NCBI RefSeq assembly: GCF_040273735.1
Contig: NZ_JBELZM010000001.1
Location: 186,001-250,000, forward strand
Direction of reading: 5' to 3'
DNA length: 64,000 nucleotides
DNA from: Solibacillus sp040273735
Lineage (GTDB): Bacteria > Bacillota > Bacilli > Bacillales_A > Planococcaceae
Part shown: piece after piece, positions 35,200-45,719 of the stretch
Layout of the letters: each line of letters begins with the position of its first letter
Position numbering within the stretch: position 1 is the stretch's first letter
Notes under the pieces: generated by a model
Databases searched by the model: none
Told to the model about the DNA's origin: nothing
What the model saw: the letters and a program-made list of their open reading frames with translations, nothing else
Translations under genes and position numbers: made by a program

Positions 35200-35994
35200 A
35201 TGTTTAAAAAACTTTTTGGGAAAAATACAAATAAAGAACAGTCATTCGGTAGTGAAAATGTGGACTTAGTTAAGGGAGAGGATATCCCTACCCATATTGC
35301 AATTATTATGGACGGAAATGGACGTTGGGCGAAAAAGCGTTCAATGCCACGAGTTGCAGGGCATCATGAAGGAATGAAAAATGTTCGGAAAATTACACGT
35401 TGCGCTTGTGATTTGGGAGTAGAAGTATTGACGCTCTATGCGTTTTCAACGGAAAACTGGAAGCGTCCTAAATCAGAAGTAGAATTTTTAATGCGTTTAC
35501 CAGAGCAATTTTTAAATTCCTTTTTACCGGAGCTGATGGAGCGAAATATTAAAGTAGAAATGATTGGTGTGATCGATTCATTGCCAGACTATACACAATC
35601 TGCTTTAAAAAAGGCGATGGAAGCGACTGCAGGGAATACGGGATTAGTCCTAAACTTTGCGATGAATTACGGTGGGCGTGCTGAAATTGTAATGGCGATG
35701 CAACAGCTTCTGAAAGAAGTAGAAGCAGGAAAACTTACAATTGATGAATTAAATGAACAACATATTTCCCAGTATGTAATGACGGCTCATTTACCTGAAC
35801 CCGATTTATTAATTCGCACGAGTGGGGAAGTGCGCATAAGTAACTTTATGCTATGGCAGCTTGCCTATACGGAATTCTGGTTCACTGATACGCATTGGCC
35901 TGATTTTGATGAAGCCTGTTTAAAAGAGGCAATCTCTGTGTATCAAAACCGTAACCGCCGTTATGGAGGGCTGAAAGGAGAAGGAACAAATTGA
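35200..35994 (+). CDS. uppS: Undecaprenyl pyrophosphate synthase
   Basis: UppS adds eight isoprene units to farnesyl-PP to make the C55 carrier used for cell-wall polymers. The catalytic motif HIAIIMDGNGRWAKKR is near residues 31-46 of the 264-residue form, with LTLYAFSTENWKRP and LIRTSGEVRISNFMLWQLAY downstream. ATG 35200 is chosen since GGGGG at 35187-35191 precedes it and the length then fits; an in-frame ATG at 35152 lacks a ribosome binding site. It overlaps cdsA by 4 bases. Confidence 0.95.
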   Translation: MFKKLFGKNTNKEQSFGSENVDLVKGEDIPTHIAIIMDGNGRWAKKRSMPRVAGHHEGMKNVRKITRCACDLGVEVLTLYAFSTENWKRPKSEVEFLMRLPEQFLNSFLPELMERNIKVEMIGVIDSLPDYTQSALKKAMEATAGNTGLVLNFAMNYGGRAEIVMAMQQLLKEVEAGKLTIDELNEQHISQYVMTAHLPEPDLLIRTSGEVRISNFMLWQLAYTEFWFTDTHWPDFDEACLKEAISVYQNRNRRYGGLKGEGTN

Positions 35995-36788
35995 AACAAC
36001 GCATCATTACCGGAGTAATTGCTGCAGCATTATTTATTCCATTCGTAATTTATGGAGGAACACCATTTGCGATTCTAATGAGTATCATCGCAGTCATTGG
36101 TTTCTATGAATTGCTGAAAATGAAAGGAATTTCAATTGCATCTGTTCCAGGTGTTATTGGTACACTTGCATTAGTAGTATTAGTTGTACCAAATGATTGG
36201 TCACTGAATATCGTTGAGTTTTTCCATTATGATTCAATATTGATGATTGTGTACGGAATCGCGACATTGTTGTTGATTTATATTGTACTTGTGAAAAATA
36301 AAATGACGTTTGATGAAATTGGTTTTATATTGCTAGGAGCATTTTATGTGGGACTTGGATTCCACTATTTTATCGAAACACGTTTTATCGGATTGGAATA
36401 TGTCGTTTTTGTATTGTTAGTCGTATGGACAACAGATTCCGGTGCCTATTTTGTTGGACGTAAATTAGGGAAAAATAAATTATGGCCGGAAATTTCACCG
36501 AAGAAAACAGTGGAAGGGTTTATTGGCGGGATTGTTATTGCAGTTATTTTCGCAATTGCCATGCAGCTCATCTATCCCTTTGCTTCAAGCTGGCTGCAAT
36601 TAATCGTTGTGACAATAATTGCATCGATTATTGGACAAATGGGTGATTTAGTCGAATCGGCTATTAAACGTCATTATGGTGTAAAAGATTCAGGCAATAT
36701 TCTGCCAGGACACGGCGGCATATTGGACCGTTTTGACAGTTTATTATTTGTCGTACCATTATTGCATTTTTTACATTTCTTTTCCTAG
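35991..36788 (+). CDS. cdsA: CdsA, phosphatidate cytidylyltransferase
   Basis: CdsA (265 residues) makes CDP-diacylglycerol, the branch point of phospholipid synthesis, in the membrane. Seven to eight hydrophobic segments are seen. The signature is intact near the C terminus: GDLVESAIKRHYGVKDSG then LPGHGGILDRFD. The start TTG 35991 has GGAGAAGG upstream and overlaps the uppS stop. Confidence 0.96.
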   Translation: MKQRIITGVIAAALFIPFVIYGGTPFAILMSIIAVIGFYELLKMKGISIASVPGVIGTLALVVLVVPNDWSLNIVEFFHYDSILMIVYGIATLLLIYIVLVKNKMTFDEIGFILLGAFYVGLGFHYFIETRFIGLEYVVFVLLVVWTTDSGAYFVGRKLGKNKLWPEISPKKTVEGFIGGIVIAVIFAIAMQLIYPFASSWLQLIVVTIIASIIGQMGDLVESAIKRHYGVKDSGNILPGHGGILDRFDSLLFVVPLLHFLHFFS

Positions 36789-36810
36789 GACATAGAAGGG
36801 ACGTATCATT

Positions 36811-37956
36811 GTGAAAAAAATTAGTTTATTAGGTGCAACAGGTTCCATCGGATGGCAAACCTTTGATATTTTACTTGAGAATCCGAATGAATTTAAGCTT
36901 GTTGCATTTTCAGCCGGACAAAATATTGAAAAGTCCCGTGAAATTATAAAAAAACTTCAACCAGAATTAGTTTCAATGCAAACTGAGGAAGCTGCAGGCA
37001 CTTTACAAAAAGAGTTCCCACATGTTTCCTTTACATATGGCGAAAAAGGATTGGTCGAAGTAGCGACACATCCGGATTCGACAGTGCTTGTCAATGCAGT
37101 ATTAGGCAGCGTTGGACTGGAATCGACACTTGCTGCGATTCGTATGGGAAAAACGATTGCCATTGCTAACAAAGAAACACTTGTAACAGCAGGCCATCTT
37201 GTAATGGCTGAGGCAAAAAAATACAATGCCCCAATCTTACCGGTAGACAGTGAGCATTCAGCTGTATTCCAATCGATGAACGGTGAAAACAAAAAGCGTA
37301 TCGAGCGCATCATTTTAACGGCATCTGGTGGTTCATTCCGTGATAGAACAAGGGATGAGCTAGTAGGAGTAACAGTAAAAGATGCTCTGAATCATCCGAA
37401 CTGGTCTATGGGAGCCAAAATTACAATCGACTCAGCAACAATGATGAATAAAGGACTTGAAGTTATTGAGGCACATGTACTGTTTGATATGCCTTATGAC
37501 AACATAGACGTATTGCTGCATCGTGAAAGCATCATTCACTCGATGGTTGAATATGAGGATACAAGTGTCATCGCACAGCTTGGAACACCGGATATGCGTG
37601 TACCGATCCAATATGCGCTTAGCTACCCGGACCGTTTACCACTTGCAAATGGCCAACGTTTAAATTTGGCCCAAATTGGACAACTTCATTTTAAGGAAGT
37701 GGATTTTGACCGTTTCCGCGCATTAAAGCTTGCTTATGATGCAGGACGTATGGGTGGGACAATCTTAACGGCAATGAATGCGGCAAACGAAGCAGCTGTT
37801 GCATTGTTTTTACAAGAAAAAATTACTTTTTTAGAAATTGAAGAATGTATTGAGCGTATTATGAATAGTCATAACAATATCGCTTTGCCAGATTTAGCAA
37901 CTATTTTACATGTAGACAGTGAAACGAGAAAAACAGTCGCAAGCATGGTAAAATAG
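36811..37956 (+). CDS. dxr: 1-deoxy-D-xylulose-5-phosphate reductoisomerase
   Basis: Dxr (381 residues) makes 2-C-methyl-D-erythritol 4-phosphate, the committed step of the non-mevalonate isoprenoid pathway. The NADPH-binding N terminus is LLGATGSIGWQTFDIL. The metal/substrate site is ILPVDSEHSAVFQ and the catalytic loop includes HPNWSMGAKITIDSATMMNKGLEVIEAH. GTG 36811 is the start. It supplies precursors for UppS, encoded two genes upstream. Confidence 0.97.
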   Translation: MKKISLLGATGSIGWQTFDILLENPNEFKLVAFSAGQNIEKSREIIKKLQPELVSMQTEEAAGTLQKEFPHVSFTYGEKGLVEVATHPDSTVLVNAVLGSVGLESTLAAIRMGKTIAIANKETLVTAGHLVMAEAKKYNAPILPVDSEHSAVFQSMNGENKKRIERIILTASGGSFRDRTRDELVGVTVKDALNHPNWSMGAKITIDSATMMNKGLEVIEAHVLFDMPYDNIDVLLHRESIIHSMVEYEDTSVIAQLGTPDMRVPIQYALSYPDRLPLANGQRLNLAQIGQLHFKEVDFDRFRALKLAYDAGRMGGTILTAMNAANEAAVALFLQEKITFLEIEECIERIMNSHNNIALPDLATILHVDSETRKTVASMVK

Positions 37957-38096
37957 TGAAGTGTGAAAAACGGATGTGAAGAACGAAAAGGTGGACATCC
38001 CTTTTTGTACAAGCGGTGCCTTTTTTCAAAAGCTTTATTGCTAGAAAAGATTGAGCGAAATAATATTCGGCTCAGTTCCAATGAAGGTGGGAGATT

Positions 38097-39353
38097 ATGC
38101 AAACAGTTATAGCCTTTATTTTAATTTTTGGCTCACTCGTTTTTTTCCATGAGCTAGGTCACTTCTTATTTGCAAAGAAAGCAGGCATTATGGTGCGTGA
38201 ATTTGCGATTGGTATGGGACCGAAGATTTTTGGGATGACGAAAGGTGAAACAGTCTATACGCTACGATTATTACCGATTGGCGGTTATGTAAGAATGGCC
38301 GGCGAAGATACCGATACGGTAGAACTGCAGCCTGGTTACCGCGTAGCTTTAATAACGAACGAAGAAAATATTGTAGAAAAAATCATTCTCAACCAAAAAA
38401 CACATTACCAGAACGTCATCTTTTTAGAAGTAGAGCGTGCGGATTTAGAACGCGAACTTTGGATTGAAGGTTATGATGAGGATGATCAGTTCATTCGCTA
38501 CAATGTATCACGAACAGCAAGCATCGTTGAAAATGGTACAGAGCAGATGATTGCACCGCTTGATCGCCAGTTTAATTCAAAATCTGTTGGTGCTCGTGCA
38601 ATGGCGATTTTCGCAGGTCCATTATTCAACTTTATTTTAGCTTTTTTCATCTTCCTGATTATCGGGCTTATTCAAGGGATCCCTTCCGATGAACCGATTA
38701 TTGCCGAAGTTGTGGACAATTCTGTTGCGAGCAGTGCCGGTTTGGTCGATGGCGATAAAGTAGTCAAGGTGAACGGGCAGCCAATTTCTACTTGGACAGA
38801 ATTATCAGAACAAATTGTCGACAATCCGAACAAAGCCGTAACATTCGAAGTGGAACGTACAACGGGAAATGAAGTGATTGAGCTGACACCAAATGCTGTG
38901 GAGCAGGAAGGTGGTCCACCTTATGGACAGATTGGTGTTATGCGTTCCATTGAAAAAAATCCGCTGCAAGCCGTAGTGTATGGTGTGGAAGAAACGTATA
39001 ACATGATCATTACGATCGGAACACTTGTCGGCAAGCTGATTACCGGCCAATTCTCGATTGATGCACTATCAGGACCGGTAGGAATTTATAAAACAACTGA
39101 AACGGTTGTAACTTTCGGTTTTTATAATATTCTATACTTTGCGGCAATGCTGAGCGTCAACTTAGGGATTATGAACTTGTTACCATTACCAGCACTTGAT
39201 GGTGGCCGTTTACTGTTCTTCGCTGTGGAAGCAGTAAGAGGAAAACCGATCGACCGTCAAAAAGAAGGTATGGTTCACTTCGTCGGAATACTCCTCCTGA
39301 TGATCCTAATGGTCGTCGTAACATGGAACGATATCCAGCGATTCTTCTTCTAA
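38097..39353 (+). CDS. rseP: RseP/RasP intramembrane zinc metalloprotease
   Basis: Site-2 protease (418 residues) that cuts membrane-embedded anti-sigma factors and signal peptides. The zinc motif H18-E-L-G-H22 is in the first membrane helix, the second metal motif is LLPLPALDGGRL near 360, and a PDZ domain lies at about 200-285 (VVDNSVASSAGLVDGDKVVKVNG). ATG 38097 has AAGGTGGGAG upstream. The 140-base gap after dxr holds a weak AAAAGG/CCTTTT hairpin only. Confidence 0.95.
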   Translation: MQTVIAFILIFGSLVFFHELGHFLFAKKAGIMVREFAIGMGPKIFGMTKGETVYTLRLLPIGGYVRMAGEDTDTVELQPGYRVALITNEENIVEKIILNQKTHYQNVIFLEVERADLERELWIEGYDEDDQFIRYNVSRTASIVENGTEQMIAPLDRQFNSKSVGARAMAIFAGPLFNFILAFFIFLIIGLIQGIPSDEPIIAEVVDNSVASSAGLVDGDKVVKVNGQPISTWTELSEQIVDNPNKAVTFEVERTTGNEVIELTPNAVEQEGGPPYGQIGVMRSIEKNPLQAVVYGVEETYNMIITIGTLVGKLITGQFSIDALSGPVGIYKTTETVVTFGFYNILYFAAMLSVNLGIMNLLPLPALDGGRLLFFAVEAVRGKPIDRQKEGMVHFVGILLLMILMVVVTWNDIQRFFF

Positions 39354-39376
39354 AACAAAATACGTTTTAAAATGGC

Positions 39377-39418
39377 AGCTTTGAGCGTTTTGTATGAATA
39401 ATACTAGCGTTCAAAGCT
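39377..39418 (+). other. Long-loop hairpin between rseP and proS
   Basis: AGCTTTGAGCG (39377-39387) pairs with CGTTCAAAGCT (39408-39418), 11 bp with one G-U and a 20-nt loop. There is no proper T tract after it. It could be a weak terminator or a leader structure for proS; it is too short for a T-box. Confidence 0.45.
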
Positions 39419-39473
39419 AAATTTGATTAGTATTATAGAAGTAGCAATTTAAATAAAAAAGGTGGCACTATTT

Positions 39474-41180
39474 ATGAAACAGACCAAAACGTTTATCCCT
39501 ACTTTAAGGGAAAATCCATCCGATGCAGATGTGAAATCGCATCGTATGCTTATGCGTGCCGGATTTATCCGTCAAAATGCAGCAGGAGTATATTCATACT
39601 TACCATTAGCGCGCAAAGTATTATCAAAAATCGAACAGATCATCCGTGAGGAAATGGAAGCAATCAATTCGATCGAGCTATTAATGCCTGCATTGCAACC
39701 AGCAGAGCTGTGGCAGGAATCAGGTCGCTGGGAAGCATACGGTCCAGAGCTTATGCGTTTGAAAGACCGTCATGACCGTGACTTCGCTCTGGGTGCTACT
39801 CATGAAGAAGTGATTACAACTTTAGTGCGTGATGAAATTAAATCATACAAAAAGTTACCGTTAACACTTTATCAAATCCAAAGTAAATTCCGTGATGAAA
39901 AACGTCCACGCTTCGGCTTACTGCGCGGCCGCGAATTCATTATGAAAGATGCTTATTCTTTCCACTCATCACGTGAGTCACTTGATGCAACATACGATGA
40001 TATGTACCAAGCATATTCAAATATCTTCACGCGTCTTGGCCTGAACTTCCGTGCAGTAATTGCGGATGCAGGTACAATTGGCGGTAAAGGTACACACGAA
40101 TTCATGGTACTTTCTGAAATCGGGGAAGATACAATCGCTTATTCGGATACATCGGATTATGCGGCAAACATCGAAATGGCAGAGGTTGTTGTAGAATATA
40201 CAGCACCGACAACACCGATGAAAGACATCGAAAAGATTGAAACACCAGATCAAAAAACAATTGAAGAAGTATCGGCATTTTTAAATGTGGAACCTTCAAA
40301 TGTGATCAAATCACTAGTTTTTGATATTGATGGCGAGTTGGTTGTTGTTTTAGCGCGCGGTGACCACGAAATTAACGATATTAAATTAAAAAATGCATTA
40401 GGTGCTACATCTGTTGAATTGGCAGAAGACGCAGCTATTAAAGAATTACTTGGCTGTACACCAGGTTCAATCGGTCCTGTGAAATTGCCGGTGAATGTAA
40501 AAGTTATTGCGGATAACGCAATCAAATCAATCCGTAACGGTGTTGCAGGTGCAAACGAAGATGGATTCCACTTATTAAATGTTAATCCGGAGCGCGACTT
40601 CGCGATCAGCTCTTATGAAGACATCCGTTTCATCCAACAAGGTGACCCATCTCCGGACGGTCAAGGTATCATTAAGTTTGCTGAAGGTATTGAAGTTGGA
40701 CATATTTTCAAATTAGGTACAACTTATTCAGAAAAACTAAATGCAACATTCCTTGATGAGCAAGGTAAAGCACAACCATATATTATGGGATGCTATGGTA
40801 TCGGGGTTTCTCGTATACTTGCTGCTGTGGCAGAACATTTCCAAGATGAAAACGGATTTGTATGGCCAGCACAATTGGCGCCATATGACTTGCAGCTAGT
40901 ACCGGTCAATGCAAAAGACGAAGCACAAGTACAATTGGCGGACGAGCTTTATGGTGTACTGAAATCATACCGCTATGAAGTGTTATATGATGACCGTCCA
41001 GAACGTGCGGGCGTAAAATTTGCGGATGCAGATTTAATCGGATTACCTGTTCGTATTACAGTAGGTAAAAAAGCTTCAGAAGGTCTTGTGGAAGTGAAAT
41101 TCCGTTCAACAGGCGAATCTGCAGAATGGGCGAAGGAAGAAGTAGTCGATCGCTTAAACGAATATTTCCGCCAAAACTAG
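39474..41180 (+). CDS. proS: Prolyl-tRNA synthetase, bacterial type with editing insertion
   Basis: ProRS (568 residues) charges tRNA-Pro. Class II motifs include SGRWEAYGPELMRLKDRH, GATHEEVITTLV and RFGLLRGREFIMKDAYSFH. Between motifs 2 and 3 lies the bacterial INS editing domain (about 225-385, including NVIKSLVFDIDGELVVVLARG). The C-terminal anticodon-binding domain starts near 465 (LAPYDLQLVPVNAKDE). ATG 39474 is set by AGGTGG at 39460-39465; GTG 39462 overlaps that site. Confidence 0.97.
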   Translation: MKQTKTFIPTLRENPSDADVKSHRMLMRAGFIRQNAAGVYSYLPLARKVLSKIEQIIREEMEAINSIELLMPALQPAELWQESGRWEAYGPELMRLKDRHDRDFALGATHEEVITTLVRDEIKSYKKLPLTLYQIQSKFRDEKRPRFGLLRGREFIMKDAYSFHSSRESLDATYDDMYQAYSNIFTRLGLNFRAVIADAGTIGGKGTHEFMVLSEIGEDTIAYSDTSDYAANIEMAEVVVEYTAPTTPMKDIEKIETPDQKTIEEVSAFLNVEPSNVIKSLVFDIDGELVVVLARGDHEINDIKLKNALGATSVELAEDAAIKELLGCTPGSIGPVKLPVNVKVIADNAIKSIRNGVAGANEDGFHLLNVNPERDFAISSYEDIRFIQQGDPSPDGQGIIKFAEGIEVGHIFKLGTTYSEKLNATFLDEQGKAQPYIMGCYGIGVSRILAAVAEHFQDENGFVWPAQLAPYDLQLVPVNAKDEAQVQLADELYGVLKSYRYEVLYDDRPERAGVKFADADLIGLPVRITVGKKASEGLVEVKFRSTGESAEWAKEEVVDRLNEYFRQN

Positions 41181-41204
41181 TAACGATTAAGATAGAGAGA
41201 ACGG

Positions 41205-41240
41205 GAAAGTACAATTTTTTGTGTACTTTCTTTTCTTTTT
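41205..41240 (+). terminator. Rho-independent terminator after proS
   Basis: GAAAGTACA (41205-41213) pairs perfectly with TGTACTTTC (41222-41230), 8-nt loop, then TTTTCTTTTT. Confidence 0.85.
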
Positions 41241-41384
41241 CATTGGAAGTGAAGGGCCTTTTTTATAGGTTGTGTTGATCTGGATGAATAACGGTATTAA
41301 TTCCACTTATCTTAAAGAAAGTGGAGCATTTTTCCGTGCCCGACGAACTCCTTCGTCTCACAATGAAAACAGAATGATGAAAGG

Positions 41385-44300
41385 GTGAAACAATTGTCAA
41401 AACAGGAAGGAAGACAAAAATTCCTACTATTGTTACAGCAGCTTGAATTGACTGATGATGTCTATATGTCCTTTTTTGAAAATGGAACACTCGAACGTGT
41501 AACGGTTCATAAAAAGAAACGTATTTGGGACTTTAAAATAAAAATTGAAAATATATTGCCTTACCAAGTGTATCAATTACTGAGAATGCGGATGGTCGAG
41601 AAGTTTGCTCCCATAGCCAACGTGTTATTGACAATCGAATCCCATAATCCGGTAGTTAATGAACAGCATATTTTGGATTATTGGCAAGTAGTAATTGAAC
41701 AATTAGATGAGATGTCGCCACTATTGCGCGCCAATTTATCGAAGCAAACACCAAAATGGACAGGTCATAAACTTGTCGTGACATCGATGCTCGAAGTAGA
41801 GTACTTATCATTAAAAGCGAAGTATACGGATAAAATTGCCGAGTCTTATAAAACATTCGGATTCCCTCATATCCCGCTTGAGTTTCAGCTTGTAGAGGAA
41901 AATGATGAATTTATCGCACAGCAAGAAGCGTTTTACGAACAGCGCAGGGAAGAGGAGGAGCGTCTGTCCAAACAGGCGATGACCGATTTTGCAACGCGTG
42001 AAAAAGAGAAGGCAGCCAATCCTGGTGCTGTTTCCAATGGAGATACACCGTTCCAGATTGGTGCACTCATTAAAAATCCGGATCCGGTCGAAATTCGTAC
42101 AGTACTGGAAGAGGAACGCTCGATTGTACTGGAAGGGTTTATTTTTGCATGTGATATTAAAGAACTTCGAAGCGGTCGTTCTTTGCTTGAATTTAAAATT
42201 TCCGACTACACCGACTCACTAATGGTCAAAATGTTCTCAAACGGTGAAGAGGATGTCGTAAAGATGAAGCAGATGAGCAAAGGGATGTGGGTGCGTGTAC
42301 GCGGATCTATTCAGCTTGATACATTTGCCCGCGATTTAGTCATGATGGTAAAAGACATCAATGAAATCAAGCGTGAACCTAAAAAAGACCATGCTCCGGA
42401 AGGCGAAAAGCGTGTTGAGCTTCACCTGCATACACCGATGAGTCAAATGGATGCGATGACATCTGTCGATAAACTAGTCGCACAAGCAGCCAAATGGGGA
42501 CATCCTGCTATTGCGGTAACCGACCATGCTGTTGTTCAGGCATTCCCAGAGGCTTATGCTGCCGGTAAGAAAAACGGCATTAAAGTCATTTACGGCGTAG
42601 AAGCAAACTTAGTTGATGATGGAAAACCAATTGTTTACGATCCGATAGATGTCGATCTTGAAGATGCTACTTACGTCGTATTTGACGTAGAGACGACCGG
42701 CTTTTCGAACGTGTATGACACGATTATCGAGCTGGCGGCCGTCAAAATAAAGAATGGTCAGGTTATTGATACATTTGAACGATTCTCAAACCCGCACCGT
42801 AAACTGACGGCAAAAATTATCGAGCTGACACATATTACCGATGATATGCTCGTCAATGCACCAGAGCTGAGTGATGTCATTCGTGAATTCCATGACTTTA
42901 TCGGCGATGGGGTTGTTGTCGCGCATAATGCAGCGTTCGACTTAGGTTTCTTATATGTTGCATACAAAAATGCAGGCATAGAAGTTCGCCACCCGGGAAT
43001 CGATACGGTCGAGCTTTCCCGTCTTGTAAATCCAGGGCAAAAATCGCATAACTTAAAAACATTAACGAAAAAATACAATATCGAACTAACCCAGCATCAC
43101 CGGGCAATTTATGATACCGAGGCAACAGGCGAGCTATTCCTGCATTTATTGAAACAGGCTGCCGATTTAGGCATTAAAAACCTGATTGAAATGAATGACC
43201 ATGTCGGCGGTGCAGAAGGATATAAACAGTCACGACCAAGTCACTGTACAATTTTGGCGGTAGATGATGCCGGACTGAAAAATCTGTTTAAGTTAATTTC
43301 AATTTCGCATACGGAAACATTTTACCGTGTACCACGTATTCGTCGATCTGATTTGCAAAAACTGCGACAAGGTTTAATCGTTGGCTCAGGCTGCTCGAAT
43401 GGTGAGCTATTTGAAACAATGATGAATAAAACGCAGGAAGAAGCCGAGCGTATCGCAAAATTCTATGATTATTTGGAAGTAATGCCGAAACCCGTCTATT
43501 CTCCATTAGTGGATGGCGGTACAGTCCATGATGAATGGGCATTGGAAGACATTATCCGCCGTATCGTCAAGCTTGGCAAAAAGCTGAACTTACCGGTTGT
43601 AGCAACGGGAAATGTTCATTATCTGCATGAAACCGATGCGAAGTTCCGTCAAATCCTCGTTGGATCAATGGGTGGGGCAAACCCGTTAAACCGGAATCCT
43701 TTACCGAAAGTCCATTTCCGTACAACGGATGAAATGCTGAAGGAATTCGATTTTTTAGGACCGGATTTGGCAAAGGAAATCGTTGTGACAAATACGCAGC
43801 TTGTCGCCGATATGATCGGCGATGTAAAACCGATCAAGGACGATTTATATACGCCGAAGATTGAAGGCTCGGATGATGAGGTAACGAATCTGACATATGA
43901 AATGGCACATAGCATTTACGGCGAAAATTTGCCGGAAATTGTTCAGGCGCGTATTGATAAGGAACTAAAGTCCATTTTAGGGCACGGGTTCGGAGTAATT
44001 TACCTGATTTCCGCAAAGCTCGTTAAAAAATCGCTCGCTGACGGTTACTTAGTAGGTTCGCGTGGTTCTGTAGGATCATCCCTCGTCGCGACATTTATGG
44101 AAATTACAGAAGTAAACCCGCTGCCGCCGCATTATGTTTGTCCGAAGTGCAAGCATTCTGAGTTTATCGCGGATGGTTCGGTTGCATCTGGCTATGACTT
44201 GCCGAACAAACAATGTCCGGAATGTGGTGCCCCGTTCAAAAAAGACGGCCAGGATATTCCGTTCGAAACATTCCTGGGATTCAAAGGTGACAAGGTACCT

Positions 44301-45719
44301 GATATTGACTTGAACTTCTCCGGTGAATATCAGCCACAGGCACATAACTACACGAAAGTGCTGTTCGGTGAGGATTATGTATTCCGCGCCGGAACAATTG
44401 GTACGGTTGCTGAAAAGACGGCATATGGTTATGTGAAAGGGTACGGAAGCGACAATGGCATCAATTACCGAAATGCGGAAGTTGACCGTCTTGTGCAAGG
44501 ATGTACAGGAGTAAAACGTACAACCGGACAACACCCGGGGGGAATTATCGTAGTACCGGATTATATGGATATTTACGACTTCTCGCCAGTACAGTTCCCG
44601 GCGGATGCCCAGGATTCGGAATGGAAAACAACCCATTTTGACTTCCACTCGATTCACGATAATATTTTAAAGCTCGATATACTTGGGCACGATGATCCGA
44701 CTGTAATCCGTATGCTTCAGGATTTATCGGGAATCGATCCGAAAACAATCCCGACAGACGATCCGATTGTTATGAAGATTTTCAGTTCGACGGAATCGCT
44801 CGGTGTAACGGAAAAGCAAATTGGCACGAAAACAGGTACGCTCGGTATACCGGAGTTCGGGACAAAATTCGTACGCCAAATGCTTGAAGAAACAAAACCG
44901 TCGACATTCAGTGAACTTGTTCAGATTTCAGGACTATCACATGGTACAGACGTATGGCTTGGAAATGCTCAGGAACTGATTAAAGACGGCACTTGTGTAT
45001 TAAAAGAAGTAATCGGCTGTCGTGACGATATTATGGTTTATTTAATTTATCAGGATTTGGAACCGTCGTTTGCCTTTAAAATTATGGAATCCGTTCGTAA
45101 AGGTAAAGGCTTAACAGATGATATGGAAGCGGAAATGCGTGCGAAGAAAGTGCCGGAATGGTATATCGATTCTTGTAAAAAGATTAAGTACATGTTCCCG
45201 AAAGCCCACGCCGCAGCCTATGTATTAATGGCTGTACGTATCGCATGGTTCAAGGTCCATCATCCGATTCTTTACTATGCAGCGTACTTCACTGTACGTG
45301 CGTCGGACTTTGATTTAATTGCGATGACACAAGGTTCTGTCATGATCCGTAAAAAAATCGATGAGATTAACATGAAGGGGCTCGATGCAGCGCCAAAAGA
45401 GAAAAGTTTACTGACAGTTATGGAACTGGCACTTGAAATGTGTGAACGCGGGATGAGCTTCAAAAAGGTTGATTTATACCGTTCACAGGCGAGTGAGTTC
45501 ATCATCGAAGGAAACTCATTGATTCCGCCATTTGATGCCATTCCAGGTCTAGGTACAAACGTAGCGAAACAAATTGTTGAAGCACGTAAAAACGGTGAGT
45601 TCTTATCGAAGGAAGATTTGCAGCAGCGCGGCCGTGTATCGAAGACATTAATCGAGTATATGGACGAGCTTGGATGTCTGGAAGGAATGCCGGATGCCAA
45701 CCAGCTGTCATTATTCTAA
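41385..45719 (+). CDS. polC: PolC, replicative DNA polymerase III alpha subunit (Gram-positive type)
   Basis: PolC (1444 residues) is the main replicative polymerase of low-GC Gram-positives, with built-in proofreading. Order: N-terminal domains, OB fold near 240-335, PHP domain (VELHLHTPMSQMDA near 345) interrupted by the DEDD exonuclease (YVVFDVETTGFSNVYDTIIE near 430-450), zinc finger (CPKCKHSEF and CPECGAPF near 918-950), and polymerase core (DIDLNFSGEYQPQAH near 972). The start is uncertain: GTG 41385 gives MKQLSKQE, aligning with B. subtilis MEQLSV, whereas TTG 41394 sits better behind AAAGGGTG. Confidence 0.97.
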   Translation: MKQLSKQEGRQKFLLLLQQLELTDDVYMSFFENGTLERVTVHKKKRIWDFKIKIENILPYQVYQLLRMRMVEKFAPIANVLLTIESHNPVVNEQHILDYWQVVIEQLDEMSPLLRANLSKQTPKWTGHKLVVTSMLEVEYLSLKAKYTDKIAESYKTFGFPHIPLEFQLVEENDEFIAQQEAFYEQRREEEERLSKQAMTDFATREKEKAANPGAVSNGDTPFQIGALIKNPDPVEIRTVLEEERSIVLEGFIFACDIKELRSGRSLLEFKISDYTDSLMVKMFSNGEEDVVKMKQMSKGMWVRVRGSIQLDTFARDLVMMVKDINEIKREPKKDHAPEGEKRVELHLHTPMSQMDAMTSVDKLVAQAAKWGHPAIAVTDHAVVQAFPEAYAAGKKNGIKVIYGVEANLVDDGKPIVYDPIDVDLEDATYVVFDVETTGFSNVYDTIIELAAVKIKNGQVIDTFERFSNPHRKLTAKIIELTHITDDMLVNAPELSDVIREFHDFIGDGVVVAHNAAFDLGFLYVAYKNAGIEVRHPGIDTVELSRLVNPGQKSHNLKTLTKKYNIELTQHHRAIYDTEATGELFLHLLKQAADLGIKNLIEMNDHVGGAEGYKQSRPSHCTILAVDDAGLKNLFKLISISHTETFYRVPRIRRSDLQKLRQGLIVGSGCSNGELFETMMNKTQEEAERIAKFYDYLEVMPKPVYSPLVDGGTVHDEWALEDIIRRIVKLGKKLNLPVVATGNVHYLHETDAKFRQILVGSMGGANPLNRNPLPKVHFRTTDEMLKEFDFLGPDLAKEIVVTNTQLVADMIGDVKPIKDDLYTPKIEGSDDEVTNLTYEMAHSIYGENLPEIVQARIDKELKSILGHGFGVIYLISAKLVKKSLADGYLVGSRGSVGSSLVATFMEITEVNPLPPHYVCPKCKHSEFIADGSVASGYDLPNKQCPECGAPFKKDGQDIPFETFLGFKGDKVPDIDLNFSGEYQPQAHNYTKVLFGEDYVFRAGTIGTVAEKTAYGYVKGYGSDNGINYRNAEVDRLVQGCTGVKRTTGQHPGGIIVVPDYMDIYDFSPVQFPADAQDSEWKTTHFDFHSIHDNILKLDILGHDDPTVIRMLQDLSGIDPKTIPTDDPIVMKIFSSTESLGVTEKQIGTKTGTLGIPEFGTKFVRQMLEETKPSTFSELVQISGLSHGTDVWLGNAQELIKDGTCVLKEVIGCRDDIMVYLIYQDLEPSFAFKIMESVRKGKGLTDDMEAEMRAKKVPEWYIDSCKKIKYMFPKAHAAAYVLMAVRIAWFKVHHPILYYAAYFTVRASDFDLIAMTQGSVMIRKKIDEINMKGLDAAPKEKSLLTVMELALEMCERGMSFKKVDLYRSQASEFIIEGNSLIPPFDAIPGLGTNVAKQIVEARKNGEFLSKEDLQQRGRVSKTLIEYMDELGCLEGMPDANQLSLF

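Noticed and set aside
39354..39473. T-box leader for proS
   Set aside because: The gap is 120 bases and has no T-box sequence or specifier stem.
44076..44657. 193-codon open frame on the minus strand inside polC
   Set aside because: It lies wholly inside the well-supported polC gene, has no ribosome binding site, and its translation shows no domain; it follows from codon structure of polC.
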